From: an uncultured Bacteroidota bacterium
GTDB lineage: Bacteria > Bacteroidota > Bacteroidia > UKL13-3
Assembly: GCA_903897855.1 (NCBI GenBank)
Contig: CAIUDH010000051.1
Coordinates: 1 to 32,782, forward strand
Length of the DNA: 32,782 nucleotides
Direction: 5' to 3'
Under the pieces are notes generated by a model. That model made no database searches, was not told the DNA's origin, and worked only from the letters and a program-made list of their open reading frames with translations. Of this stretch, positions 1-8,260 are shown one piece after another; within the stretch, counting starts at the first letter, position 1, and each line of letters starts with the position of its first letter. The translations under genes and the position numbers were made by a program.

Positions 1-583
1 CATTGCCAATTCTTAAGTAATTTAAATTTTGATTTTGCATAATGCTTACCAAAAGTTCCTTGATGGTTAAATCGGCAAAAACATCTTTATTTAATTTACT
101 TCCTGTACATATTTTAACCAGTTTATTAGTTAGCTGAGCTATTTCCTCATTATTGTAAAAATGATATTGGCTAAAATTTAATTGCCAGGGACTCTGGTTG
201 TTTTCTTTGGGAAATTGCTCGTTCAAATAATCAATGGTATTGTTTATATGTTGGCTATCAATGGCCAAGGCCGTGCATTGAGTTGGATTATTCGTTTTTG
301 CTTCGGGAAAATCTATAGTCATGGTAACATTTGCAGGAACTATTACACTTTCGCCAGGCAAATAATCGAATCCATCTTGGTCAAATAAATGCATGACTTT
401 TTTTCCTTTGAGCATACTTGTAATAACCAGGCTATCAAAAGTAAGAGGAATGCTATTGGACGATTCGTAAGTTTCAAAAACATTTAACTCACATTGATCT
501 AAAGAATAGGCTGTTCTGTTTTCAATCAGCGTTTTAAGTTGCGAATGCTTTGATAAGGCAATTGGATTAAGGCTAAATTTCAT
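1..583 (-). CDS. AraC-family transcriptional regulator, N-terminal part (cut by window edge)
   Basis: An open frame runs from an ATG at 583 leftwards off the window, giving 194 visible residues. The start (MKFSLNPIALSKHSQL) and segments such as GKKVMHLFDQDGFDYLPGE and VIVPANVTMTIDFPEA look like the cupin-like sensory half of AraC-type regulators that sit beside aldehyde dehydrogenase genes in Bacteroidota (AraC_N type). The C-terminal helix-turn-helix pair would lie outside the window, so DNA binding is inferred. The gene is divergent from the aldehyde dehydrogenase, and the shared region holds a tandem direct repeat. The likely role is aldehyde- or alcohol-responsive activation of the ald-DUF779-acs genes. 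A TATATTTG element on the minus strand (608-615) lies about 25 bases upstream of the ATG and could be its promoter. Family call is fairly firm; the effector is unknown. Confidence 0.8.
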   Translation of the reverse strand, partial: MKFSLNPIALSKHSQLKTLIENRTAYSLDQCELNVFETYESSNSIPLTFDSLVITSMLKGKKVMHLFDQDGFDYLPGESVIVPANVTMTIDFPEAKTNNPTQCTALAIDSQHINNTIDYLNEQFPKENNQSPWQLNFSQYHFYNNEEIAQLTNKLVKICTGSKLNKDVFADLTIKELLVSIMQNQNLNYLRIGN

Positions 584-607
584 GGCTTGATTCAATTTTA
601 GCAAAAT

Positions 608-615
608 CAAATATA
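608..615 (-). promoter_or_regulatory. Candidate -7 element of the AraC-family gene
   Basis: The minus strand reads TATATTTG, a full match to the Bacteroidota -7 consensus TAnnTTTG, about 25 bases upstream of the ATG at 583. No clear TTG -33 partner is seen at the usual distance, so the call rests on one element in AT-rich DNA. Confidence 0.4.
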
Positions 616-688
616 TTCTTTTTACTGAATTTAAAACTAATTTTTATCTGTTTTTTATACATTCTCATCTGAAATTGGATGGAAACCG

Positions 689-728
689 AATGATACGATT
701 GTGCTACAAAATGATATGATTGTACTAC
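689..728 (+). promoter_or_regulatory. Tandem direct repeat, likely AraC-family operator
   Basis: AATGATACGATTGTGCTAC (689-707) and AATGATATGATTGTACTAC (710-728) are identical at 17 of 19 positions and repeat with a 21-bp period, two helical turns. This is how AraC-family activators usually arrange their half-sites on one DNA face. The second copy ends 21 bases before the presumed -7 element of the aldehyde dehydrogenase gene, in the place expected for an activator touching RNA polymerase. Binding by the divergent regulator is inferred. Confidence 0.7.
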
Positions 729-749
729 CTTTTGTTCGGAAGCAACATC

Positions 750-757
750 TATGTTCG
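750..757 (+). promoter_or_regulatory. Candidate -7 element of the aldehyde dehydrogenase gene
   Basis: TATGTTCG matches TAnnTTTG at all but one position and lies 27 bases before the ATG at 777. A TTG at 732-734 could be a -33 element, but the spacer of 15 is short. A weak promoter would suit a gene that depends on an activator bound at 689-728. Confidence 0.4.
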
Positions 758-776
758 TATTCAAAAAAAGATAATT

Positions 777-2282
777 ATGACCAACTTAACACAACGACCT
801 ACTTTTAAAGCCCAATATGAAAACTTCATAGGGGGACAATTTGTTCCACCAGTGAATGGAACTTATTTTGAAAACATTTCTCCCATTGATGGGAAAGCCT
901 TTACCACAGCTGCACGTTCAACCCAGGCTGATGTGGAATTGGCATTAGATGCAGCGCATGTTGCATTTGCTTCATGGAGTAAAACATCAGCGGCTTATCG
1001 TTCAGGTATTTTAAATAAAATAGCTGATGTGATGGAAGCTAATTTGAATTATCTAGCCACCGTTGAAACCATTGACAATGGCAAGCCAATCAGAGAATCT
1101 GTAAACGTAGATTTGCCTTTATGTATTGACCATTTTCGCTATTTCGCTGGTGTTATTCGTGCAGAAGAAGGCTCTATTTCTGAACATGATACCAATACCG
1201 TTAGTATTTGTTTGCATGAGCCATTAGGCGTTGTGGCACAAATTATTCCTTGGAATTTCCCCTTATTAATGGCCACTTGGAAAATTGCTCCCGCTTTGGC
1301 TGCAGGCTGCTGTGTGGTAGTAAAACCAGCTGAACAAACTCCGACTTCAATTTTATGTTTGATGGAATTATTAAAAGAGGTAGTTCCTGCAGGAGTTATT
1401 AATATTATCACAGGCTTTGGTCCTGAAGCAGGAAAACCATTGGCACAATCGCCTAGGGTTTCAAAAGTTTCTTTTACAGGAGAAACGACTACTGGAAGAT
1501 TAATCATGCAGTATGCTTCTGAAAATTTAATTCCGGTAACTATGGAATTAGGTGGAAAATCTCCCAATATATTCTTTCCCTCTATAGCCGATCACGATGA
1601 CGACTTCTTTGACAAAGCCATTGAAGGTGCTGTACTGTTTGCCGTAAACCAAGGAGAAGTTTGCACTTGTCCTTCTCGGATTTTAGTTCATGAGAGCATT
1701 TACGATAAATTCATGAGCAAAGTAATTGAAAGAACGAAGGCCATTAAAATGGGAAACCCTTTGGATAGCAATACCATGATGGGCGCACAAGCCTCAATCG
1801 ACCAATATGAAAAAATTCAGTCTTATTTGAAATTAGGAAAAGAAGAAGGTGCTGAATTATTGTGTGGTGGCGATATTCAAAAATTAAATGGGGAATTGTC
1901 GGGGGGATACTATATTCAACCTACCTTATTCAAGGGCAATAACAAAATGAGGATTTTTCAAGAAGAAATTTTTGGTCCCGTAGTTTGTGTTACCACTTTT
2001 AAAACTACTGAAGAGGCAATTGAAATTGCCAATGATACTTTATACGGATTGGGTGCTGGCGTTTGGACACGCGATGCCCATGAAATATACCAAGTACCTC
2101 GTGCCATTCAAGCGGGTAGAGTTTGGGTAAATTGTTACCATGCTTATCCTGCACATGCTCCATTTGGAGGTTATAAAAAATCAGGATTTGGCAGAGAGAA
2201 CCATCTGATGATGTTAGGACATTATCGCCAAACAAAAAATATGTTAATTTCATACGACAAAAAGAAATTAGGTTTCTTTTAG
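777..2282 (+). CDS. NAD(P)-dependent aldehyde dehydrogenase (AldB/ExaC type)
   Basis: A 501-residue aldehyde dehydrogenase, the usual length of the family. It would oxidise acetaldehyde or similar aldehydes to the acid in the cytoplasm. Seen in the sequence: the IIPWNFP motif with the conserved Asn160, the general base Glu257 in MELGGKSPN, the catalytic Cys296 in [11 protein letters not shown], and the cofactor loop [10 protein letters not shown] near 231-240. The [11 protein letters not shown] form is that of the AldB/ExaC acetaldehyde dehydrogenase branch. The frame is open further upstream, to 720, but those 19 codons would run through the operator repeat and the promoter, so the ATG at 777 was chosen. 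DUF779 and acetyl-CoA synthetase follow on the same strand, which supports acetaldehyde as the substrate. The cofactor (NAD or NADP) cannot be told. Confidence 0.92.
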   Translation: MTNLTQRPTFKAQYENFIGGQFVPPVNGTYFENISPIDGKAFTTAARSTQADVELALDAAHVAFASWSKTSAAYRSGILNKIADVMEANLNYLATVETIDNGKPIRESVNVDLPLCIDHFRYFAGVIRAEEGSISEHDTNTVSICLHEPLGVVAQIIPWNFPLLMATWKIAPALAAGCCVVVKPAEQTPTSILCLMELLKEVVPAGVINIITGFGPEAGKPLAQSPRVSKVSFTGETTTGRLIMQYASENLIPVTMELGGKSPNIFFPSIADHDDDFFDKAIEGAVLFAVNQGEVCTCPSRILVHESIYDKFMSKVIERTKAIKMGNPLDSNTMMGAQASIDQYEKIQSYLKLGKEEGAELLCGGDIQKLNGELSGGYYIQPTLFKGNNKMRIFQEEIFGPVVCVTTFKTTEEAIEIANDTLYGLGAGVWTRDAHEIYQVPRAIQAGRVWVNCYHAYPAHAPFGGYKKSGFGRENHLMMLGHYRQTKNMLISYDKKKLGFF

Positions 2283-2307
2283 TCTAGCCTAAAATTTTAT
2301 TTACACA

Positions 2308-2346
2308 ATACCGATAAGATATTAACTCTTATCGGTATTTTTATAA
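2308..2346 (+). terminator. Intrinsic terminator after the aldehyde dehydrogenase gene
   Basis: ATACCGATAAGA (2308-2319) and TCTTATCGGTAT (2327-2338) form a perfect 12-bp stem with a 7-base loop, followed by TTTTTAT. It starts 25 bases after the dehydrogenase stop and ends just before the DUF779 start, so it would cut expression of the downstream genes unless read through. Confidence 0.85.
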
Positions 2347-2353
2347 ATTAAAA

Positions 2354-2728
2354 ATGATTGTAAGAGTATTAATCAGCCCTGATGCCAAACAAATAATAAA
2401 GCAACTTAAAGCACCATTCGGGGCCTTAATGTTTCACCAGAGTGGCGGCTGTTGCGACGGTTCTCAGCCCATGTGCTTTGCCAAAGGAGATTTTATTATT
2501 GGTTCTAGTGATGTTTGCCTAGGTGAAATAGAAGACTGTGAATTTTGGATGAGCAAAGACCAATTTGAAGTTTGGAAACATACCCAGTTAACGGTCGATA
2601 TTACCCAAGGAAGAGGCTCCAGTTTTTCAATAGAAATTCCTTTGGGATTAAGATTCATCATACATTCTAAAATATTTACCCCTGAACAAGAAAATAAACT
2701 TAGTCCGGTTTTTTTTAAAGTGGACTAA
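2354..2728 (+). CDS. DUF779 family protein
   Basis: A 124-residue soluble protein with no signal peptide. The SGGCCDGSQPMCF segment (about residues 30-42), the middle GDFIIGSSDVCLGEI and the FSIEIPLGLRFIIHSKIF stretch near residues 96-113 are typical of DUF779, a family found almost always next to AldB/ExaC-type aldehyde dehydrogenases. Its function is not established. The adjacent cysteine pair CC plus further Cys residues could bind a metal or take part in redox chemistry; that is inference. It sits between the dehydrogenase and acs, and the hairpin at 2308-2338 lies 15 bases before its start, so its level may be set by read-through or by an unseen promoter. Confidence 0.88.
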   Translation: MIVRVLISPDAKQIIKQLKAPFGALMFHQSGGCCDGSQPMCFAKGDFIIGSSDVCLGEIEDCEFWMSKDQFEVWKHTQLTVDITQGRGSSFSIEIPLGLRFIIHSKIFTPEQENKLSPVFFKVD

Positions 2729-2770
2729 AATCTATTCATAGAAAAAAGCCTACATCATTTCTTAATTATT

Positions 2771-2778
2771 TACATTCG
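2771..2778 (+). promoter_or_regulatory. Candidate -7 element of acs
   Basis: TACATTCG matches TAnnTTTG at all but one position and lies 28 bases before the acs ATG. It shares the TTCG variant and almost the same distance to the start codon with the element before the aldehyde dehydrogenase gene. No clear -33 TTG is visible. Confidence 0.3.
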
Positions 2779-2798
2779 TTTCATTAACCCCTTCAAAA

Positions 2799-4730
2799 AT
2801 GTCGTATTCCTATCAAATAAAAAGCTTCGAAGAATACCAAGAAGCCTACCAAAAAAGCCTTGAAAACCCAGCCGCGTTTTGGGGTGAAATAGCCAAGAAT
2901 TTTACCTGGAAAAAAAAGTGGGATACCGTTGTCGATTGGGAATTTAAAACACCAAATATAAAATGGTTTGAAGGTGGAAAATTAAACATTACCGAAAACT
3001 GTATTGACCGGCATTTAGCCACCAAAGGCGAACAAGCAGCCATCATATGGGAGCCTAATGACCCAGAAGAAAAAACCAGGGTGGTAACCTACAATCGCTT
3101 ACACAAACGTGTTTGCCAAGTGGCTCAAATGTTAAAAAACTTAGGAGTAAAAAAAGGAGATCGGGTTTGCATTTACATGGGAATGATTCCTGAACTTACC
3201 TACGCTGTATTAGGCTGTGCAAGAATTGGTGCCATTCATTCTGTCATTTTTGGAGGTTTTTCGGCACAGAGTATTGCCGATCGGCTTTTTGATGCACAAG
3301 CTGAATTTATAATTACTTGCGATGGTGCTTTCAGAGGGAATAAAGACATTCCGCTAAAAAGTGTTATTGATGATTCCTTGATTGGAAATAAAACCATAAA
3401 AAAAGTAATCGTTTATACCCGAACCCGCACTCCTGTGAGTATGATTAAAGGGCGCGATGTTTGGTGGGAGGACGAAATGGAACACGCCGAACAACAAGTG
3501 GAACAAAATGGAAAAGTAAGTTTTCCAGCCGAAGAAATGGATTCGGAAGACCCCTTATTTATTTTATATACCTCAGGATCAACCGGCAAACCAAAGGGCG
3601 TCGTGCATAGCACTGCCGGCTACATGATATGGACCAATTACACTTTTATCAATACTTTTCAGTACCAAGCTGGACAAGTGCATTTTTGTACGGCCGATAT
3701 TGGTTGGATTACCGGTCATAGTTATATTTTATATGGCCCCTTAAGCGCAGGTGCAACCAGCTTAATGTTTGAAGGCATTCCTACCTGGCCCGATGCCGGC
3801 CGTTTTTGGGATATTGTGGAGAAGCATCGAGTAAATATTTTGTATACCGCCCCAACAGCGATTCGGAGCTTAATGATCTATGGATTACATTATGTAAAAA
3901 ACAAAGATCTAAGCTCATTAAAAGTTTTAGGTTCAGTTGGAGAACCAATAAATGAAGAGGCTTGGCAATGGTATTATAAAAATATTGGAAAAGAAAAATG
4001 CCCCATCGTAGACACTTGGTGGCAAACTGAAACTGGTGGAGTTATGATTAGCAGTTTGGCTGGCATTACGCCCCAAAAACCGGCTCATGCGACCTTGCCC
4101 ATGCCTGGTGTTTTGCCTTGCTTGGTCGACGAAAACGGAATAGAAATAATAGGCAATTCGGTGAGTGGGAATTTATGCATCAAACAAGCTTGGCCTGGAA
4201 TGATTCGCACCACTTATGCCGACCACGAAAGGTGCAGAACCACTTATTTTAGCACCTATGAAAACATGTATTTTACAGGTGATGGATGCCTTAGAGATGA
4301 AGATGGAAATTATAGAATCACGGGCCGAGTAGACGATGTGTTAAATGTAAGCGGACATAGAATTGGAACCGCTGAAGTTGAAAACGCAATCAATATGCAT
4401 ACCGGAGTTATTGAAAGTGCGGTGGTGGGTTATCCTCACGAGATCAAAGGACAAGGCATTTATGCCTTTGTTATTTTTGATGGTAAACACGTAAGTGAGA
4501 GCCTTTCTCGGCAAGATATTATTCAAACGGTTTCAAGAATTATTGGCGCCATTGCCAAACCCGATCAAATTCAATTTGTAAGCGGTTTGCCTAAAACTAG
4601 AAGCGGTAAAATAATGCGACGTATTTTGCGAAAAATTGCAGAAGGGGAAACCTCGAATTTTGGCGATATTTCTACCCTCCTAGACCCTAACATTGTAGAA
4701 GAAATAAAAAACGGAGCGTTGTTTTATTAG
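2799..4730 (+). CDS. acs: Acetyl-CoA synthetase (AMP-forming)
   Basis: A full-length, 643-residue acetyl-CoA synthetase that makes acetyl-CoA from acetate, ATP and CoA in the cytoplasm. Visible landmarks: an N-terminal cap (WGEIAKNFTWKKKWDTVVDW, residues 28-47), the P-loop YTSGSTGKPKG (257-267), the acetate-site region DTWWQTETGG, the hinge and adenylate motif YFTGDG...RVDDVLNVSGHR, and the C-terminal PKTRSGKIMRR, where Lys604 is the residue acetylated in homologues to switch the enzyme off. The gene lies 70 bases after DUF779 on the same strand, so acetate from the dehydrogenase could go straight into central metabolism. It ends convergent with the RNA helicase gene. All catalytic motifs are intact. 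Confidence 0.96.
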   Translation: MSYSYQIKSFEEYQEAYQKSLENPAAFWGEIAKNFTWKKKWDTVVDWEFKTPNIKWFEGGKLNITENCIDRHLATKGEQAAIIWEPNDPEEKTRVVTYNRLHKRVCQVAQMLKNLGVKKGDRVCIYMGMIPELTYAVLGCARIGAIHSVIFGGFSAQSIADRLFDAQAEFIITCDGAFRGNKDIPLKSVIDDSLIGNKTIKKVIVYTRTRTPVSMIKGRDVWWEDEMEHAEQQVEQNGKVSFPAEEMDSEDPLFILYTSGSTGKPKGVVHSTAGYMIWTNYTFINTFQYQAGQVHFCTADIGWITGHSYILYGPLSAGATSLMFEGIPTWPDAGRFWDIVEKHRVNILYTAPTAIRSLMIYGLHYVKNKDLSSLKVLGSVGEPINEEAWQWYYKNIGKEKCPIVDTWWQTETGGVMISSLAGITPQKPAHATLPMPGVLPCLVDENGIEIIGNSVSGNLCIKQAWPGMIRTTYADHERCRTTYFSTYENMYFTGDGCLRDEDGNYRITGRVDDVLNVSGHRIGTAEVENAINMHTGVIESAVVGYPHEIKGQGIYAFVIFDGKHVSESLSRQDIIQTVSRIIGAIAKPDQIQFVSGLPKTRSGKIMRRILRKIAEGETSNFGDISTLLDPNIVEEIKNGALFY

Positions 4731-4802
4731 GAAAAAGGATTTCAGGACAGGAGAACCTAAGTCGTGCCGAAAGATTTGAGATGCTTTAATGAATGAAGCA
4801 CG

Positions 4803-6032
4803 TCACTTTTTCTTATTATTCTTCTTTCTCTTAGCCGCTTCACTTTCTGCTTCCCGTATCAGCTGCTTCCAGTTTGTGTTCACCTCTTCGGTCGAGGCTA
4901 AGGTATCTTCATATTCCGATTTGCCGATCGCTGATACATTCACCTTTTTATCCATAAAGCCTTCTATCTGCTCGAGCAGTATTTTTTCTTCCGGTGCACA
5001 AAATGATACCGCAATCCCTTTATTGGTTCCACGCCCAGTTCTACCTACACGATGCACATAGTTTTCAGCAATATCAGGTAAATCATAATTTACCACATAG
5101 TCTACGTTAGGAATATCAACACCCCTTGAACTCACATCGGTAGCAATCAAAATTTTGAAGACGCCACTCTTAAAATCATTCATCACCTCTAATCTATCTT
5201 GTTGCTCTTTCCCACTATGCATGGTAAGGCTTTTAATGCCCACCCGCTCCATCGCCTGAAACACCCGCTCTGCACGTACTTTTGTACGCACAAATACAAG
5301 TATTTTACTATCTGGATTCTCTTTCACCAAACGTTCCAAAAAATAACGTTTGTCGTCCATATTCACACTCATAACACTGTGCGTTACGTTTTTAGAAACA
5401 GGATCTTTGGGCGATATTTGAATTCGTATCGGATTACGAACAATAGAATACGCCATCTTTTTAACCTTCTCATTGATTGTTGCCGAGAAAAAAAGAGTTT
5501 GACGGAAACGAGGCAAAAACTTGATAAGATCTCTAATATCTTTATAAAACCCTAAATCAAGCATCAAATCAGCTTCATCTAATACCAGAATTTGAATGCC
5601 CGATAATACCAGATGACCCTGACTCACGAGGTCAAATAAACGACCGGGAGTGGCTATCACAATGTCAACGCCATGATTCAATTGCTTTATTTGAGGTGCC
5701 TGATCAACACCTCCAAAAATCCCTAGGGTCTTCACTTTGGTATACTTCCCTAGTTCATGAAAGACTTCCGTAATTTGTATGGCTAACTCATGCGTTGGAA
5801 CCATCACCACCACTTTAAGCCCTCGATCATTACGTGCCAGCGTCATTAAATGCAAAATAGGAATTGCAAAAGCTCCCGTTTTTCCTGTACCTGTTTGTGC
5901 AATAGCCAATACATCTTCTCCATTTAAAATGTTGGGTATAGCCCGAAACTGTATGTCGGTAGGCTTTTTAAAACCCTGCTCTGCTATACTTTTTTTTATT
6001 TCTGCGCTAATTCTATATTCTTCGAATTTCAT
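4803..6032 (-). CDS. DEAD-box ATP-dependent RNA helicase
   Basis: A 409-residue DEAD-box helicase that unwinds RNA duplexes, as in ribosome assembly, cold adaptation or mRNA decay. The motifs are in order: Q motif (GFKKPTDIQ, 20-28), Walker A AQTGTGKT (45-52), PTHELA (79-84), TPGR (128-131), DEAD (152-155), SAT (183-185), ARSS-type TDVSSRGVDIP (299-309) and HRVGRTGR (328-335). It ends in a short basic tail (KRKKNNKKK), common in RhlE-type proteins and likely to bind RNA. It stands alone, convergent with acs and separated by 153 bases from the desaturase gene. The RhlE-like subgroup is likely but not certain. Confidence 0.94.
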   Translation of the reverse strand: MKFEEYRISAEIKKSIAEQGFKKPTDIQFRAIPNILNGEDVLAIAQTGTGKTGAFAIPILHLMTLARNDRGLKVVVMVPTHELAIQITEVFHELGKYTKVKTLGIFGGVDQAPQIKQLNHGVDIVIATPGRLFDLVSQGHLVLSGIQILVLDEADLMLDLGFYKDIRDLIKFLPRFRQTLFFSATINEKVKKMAYSIVRNPIRIQISPKDPVSKNVTHSVMSVNMDDKRYFLERLVKENPDSKILVFVRTKVRAERVFQAMERVGIKSLTMHSGKEQQDRLEVMNDFKSGVFKILIATDVSSRGVDIPNVDYVVNYDLPDIAENYVHRVGRTGRGTNKGIAVSFCAPEEKILLEQIEGFMDKKVNVSAIGKSEYEDTLASTEEVNTNWKQLIREAESEAAKRKKNNKKK

Positions 6033-6185
6033 TCTAATAAAGTATTACGTTAAATGGGTAAAGTTAATTTTTTTATCTCCGACTCTGGGAAACAATATCA
6101 GGAATATACTATTTAATACCTATTTCGAGGAGAGAAGAACGAATGAGGGGATATTAAATTAATGATTCAAAAAATCCTTCTGATA

Positions 6186-7151
6186 CTAAACACCTACCAT
6201 TTCTTCTTTCTCATGATCCCATACCTTTAGCTTAAAACAAGCAATAATGTCTTTGGGCTTCAGTGATGTTTTCTTGGGAGCTTGTAACTCTTCAAAATGA
6301 GCCATCGCCTCGGGTAAACGGTAAAAAGGAATACGTGCGTTAAGATGATGTATGTGATGGTAGCCTATATTCGCTGTAGCCCATCGCAGAAAGGGGTTTA
6401 ATTTCATGTAGCTAGAAGAATCCAAAGCAGCCCCTTCATAGGTCCAGTCTTCATTTCCTACAAATTTAACACCCGGGAAATTATGTTGGGCATAAAACAA
6501 ATAAGCACCCAGCGCACCTGAAATAAAATGGGGTACAATACTAAAAAGAATCAACCCTTGCCAGCCGAAAAAATAAAGTAATGCAATCTGTCCGGAGAAG
6601 TGAAAAAGGAGTGCGAAAAGAGAATCATAGTGTTTTTTAAAATTATTCATTAACGACTGAATACACATTCCGTACATAAAAGCGAAAATGTAACCGAATA
6701 ATATGGTTAAAGGATGACGAATAAAGAGATAGAGTCTTTGTTCAGATTTTGAGCTTCTCTCGAATTTCTTTTTCGTAAAAACTGGATACGACCCTATACT
6801 TGCACTGAAAAGTTTTGAATTGTTTTTATGGTGATAATCATGGGAGCGCTTCCAAATACTCCTAGGTGCTAAAAAATACAGACCAAACAAAGTGAAAAGG
6901 CCTTTCGCTAAGGGCGACCGATGTAAAATTGCTTCATGTAAAAAATCGTGATAAATAACAAATAACCTTGCAAAGGCAAATCCACTAAAGATACTGCAAA
7001 TGATTTTTAAAGAAATATGAAAGTTAAATAATGTCCCAGCTAAACTGGTACACAGAATTAGCATAGCTGTTATCGTTAAAATCCAACTTTTTTTTCTATC
7101 TTCTTTGGCAAACTCACGGGTTGCCAATATTAATTGTTTGCCTTTTAGCAT
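6186..7151 (-). CDS. Membrane fatty acid desaturase
   Basis: An integral-membrane di-iron desaturase of 321 residues, which would insert a double bond into lipid acyl chains. From the chosen start (ATG at 7151) it shows the three histidine boxes HDFLH (68-72), HDYHH (104-108) and HHIHH (265-269), plus an extra His in the YAQHNFPG segment (His223). Hydrophobic segments lie between the boxes. The frame also opens at 7202, but a good promoter match (TTG-N20-TAGTTTTG) lies inside those extra 17 codons, and family members usually begin near GKQLILAT, so the shorter form is preferred. It is divergent from the PorV-like gene. Substrate and double-bond position cannot be told. Confidence 0.88.
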   Translation of the reverse strand: MLKGKQLILATREFAKEDRKKSWILTITAMLILCTSLAGTLFNFHISLKIICSIFSGFAFARLFVIYHDFLHEAILHRSPLAKGLFTLFGLYFLAPRSIWKRSHDYHHKNNSKLFSASIGSYPVFTKKKFERSSKSEQRLYLFIRHPLTILFGYIFAFMYGMCIQSLMNNFKKHYDSLFALLFHFSGQIALLYFFGWQGLILFSIVPHFISGALGAYLFYAQHNFPGVKFVGNEDWTYEGAALDSSSYMKLNPFLRWATANIGYHHIHHLNARIPFYRLPEAMAHFEELQAPKKTSLKPKDIIACFKLKVWDHEKEEMVGV

Positions 7152-7156
7152 CTGTG

Positions 7157-7187
7157 CAAAACTACAAAATACGTTCAAAATATGCAA
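7157..7187 (-). promoter_or_regulatory. Candidate promoter of the desaturase gene
   Basis: On the minus strand TTG (7185-7187) is followed after 20 bases by TAGTTTTG (7157-7164), a full match to the Bacteroidota -33/-7 pattern. The -7 element ends only 5 bases before the ATG at 7151, so the transcript would be leaderless or nearly so. Confidence 0.45.
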
Positions 7188-7262
7188 GTTTGAAATTCTC
7201 AACCAAAAAAAGGCATTTTCATTCTCTATTTTACTACTATATTCTTTACTTTGCGCATCTAA

Positions 7263-8258
7263 ATGAGAGTCCTCTTATTCGTCTTTTTCAGCGTATTATA
7301 TCAAGGTGGTATGGCGCAATTATTACCTTCCTTTGGTAATAGTCGCACAGGCACTGCTGGCATGCAGTTTTTAAAAACCGGGGTTGATGCGCGCAGTATG
7401 GGTATGGCTGGTGCCGTTATCTCAGCGCCTAACGATGCCAGTACGATGTACTGGAACCCGGCCGGAAGTACTCAATTAGATTCAGGCACAAAATATAATA
7501 TCGCCATAAACCATTGCAGCTACTTTGCGAAAACAAAACTTGAACAAGCTGCTCTTGTTTACAAGCACAAGTATGGATATTGGGGGGTTCAATTACTCTC
7601 GTTTCGTTCTCCTTCCATGAAAGAGACTACTGAATTTCAACCGGAAGGCACCGGCAGAACATTCGCCTTTTCTGACGTATTGATTGGTATAACCTACGCA
7701 CAACAGCTTACCAATAACTTTAGTTTTGGACTCAACGTCAAATATGTGAATGAAAGTTTTGCTGGCGTCGTTACCAATAATATGCTATTTGATCTAGGTT
7801 TGTTCTACGATGTACACCTACGAAATACTCGATTCGCTGCGGTAATAAGTAATTTTGGTATCAATGTAAAGCCCCATGGAGAAGTTACAGCATTGAGGCT
7901 TTCAGGCTTGTCCTCCACGAGTGATTTTAGTGCCTATAGTGCCCCCAGCTTATTTCGAGTGGCCGTATCTACGCTCGTGTTTAGAACGAAGGAGCAAACT
8001 TTAATGGGCACGTTGCAGTTAAACCACCCCGGCGACAATAACGAGACGTTCGCTCTAGGATTTGAATACCAATATCTAAAACTCTTGATTGCTCGCGCCG
8101 GCTATGAGTTTGGTGCTGATGAAAAAGGTTTTCCCGCCCTTGGTTTTGGCATCAAACTACCCAAACGTTTTGGGGGGTTGCGCTTCGACTACGGATGGCA
8201 GTATAAAAAAGTATTTGGTAATGTACAACGTATTGGAATAGTAGCTTCTTTAAAATAA
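7263..8258 (+). CDS. PorV/PorQ-family outer-membrane beta-barrel protein
   Basis: A 331-residue protein with an N-terminal signal sequence (MRVLLFVFFSVLYQGGMAQ) and the family signature GVDARSMGMAGAVISAPNDASTMYWNPAG split over residues 41-69, typical of PorV/PorQ and UPF0164 barrels of the FadL type. The rest alternates hydrophobic and polar residues with Gly and Tyr turns, as expected for a barrel. PorV itself is a T9SS shuttle that carries cargo to the attachment complex; this protein is shorter than classical PorV, so it may be a paralogue. The next gene, a propeller lipoprotein, starts 2 bases downstream, so the two are surely co-transcribed. The window also encodes a T9SS cargo (15455-17302), but a link between them is only inference. 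Confidence 0.82.
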   Translation: MRVLLFVFFSVLYQGGMAQLLPSFGNSRTGTAGMQFLKTGVDARSMGMAGAVISAPNDASTMYWNPAGSTQLDSGTKYNIAINHCSYFAKTKLEQAALVYKHKYGYWGVQLLSFRSPSMKETTEFQPEGTGRTFAFSDVLIGITYAQQLTNNFSFGLNVKYVNESFAGVVTNNMLFDLGLFYDVHLRNTRFAAVISNFGINVKPHGEVTALRLSGLSSTSDFSAYSAPSLFRVAVSTLVFRTKEQTLMGTLQLNHPGDNNETFALGFEYQYLKLLIARAGYEFGADEKGFPALGFGIKLPKRFGGLRFDYGWQYKKVFGNVQRIGIVASLK

Positions 8259-8260
8259 AA

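Noticed and set aside
182-388. Plus-strand reading frame of 68 codons
   Set aside because: It lies antisense to the AraC-family gene, whose protein is recognisable, and its own translation matches nothing familiar.
573-764. Minus-strand frame of 63 codons over the ald promoter
   Set aside because: It is out of frame with the AraC gene and covers the operator repeats; the low-complexity, Lys/Phe-rich product looks like translated intergenic DNA.
2700-2728. TTAGTCC...GGACTAA inverted repeat at the end of DUF779
   Set aside because: Only 7 bp with a 15-base loop, overlapping the stop codon and with no U-tract; too weak to call a terminator.
5779-6162. Plus-strand frame of 127 codons
   Set aside because: Mostly antisense to the N-terminal helicase motifs; no start context or recognisable protein.
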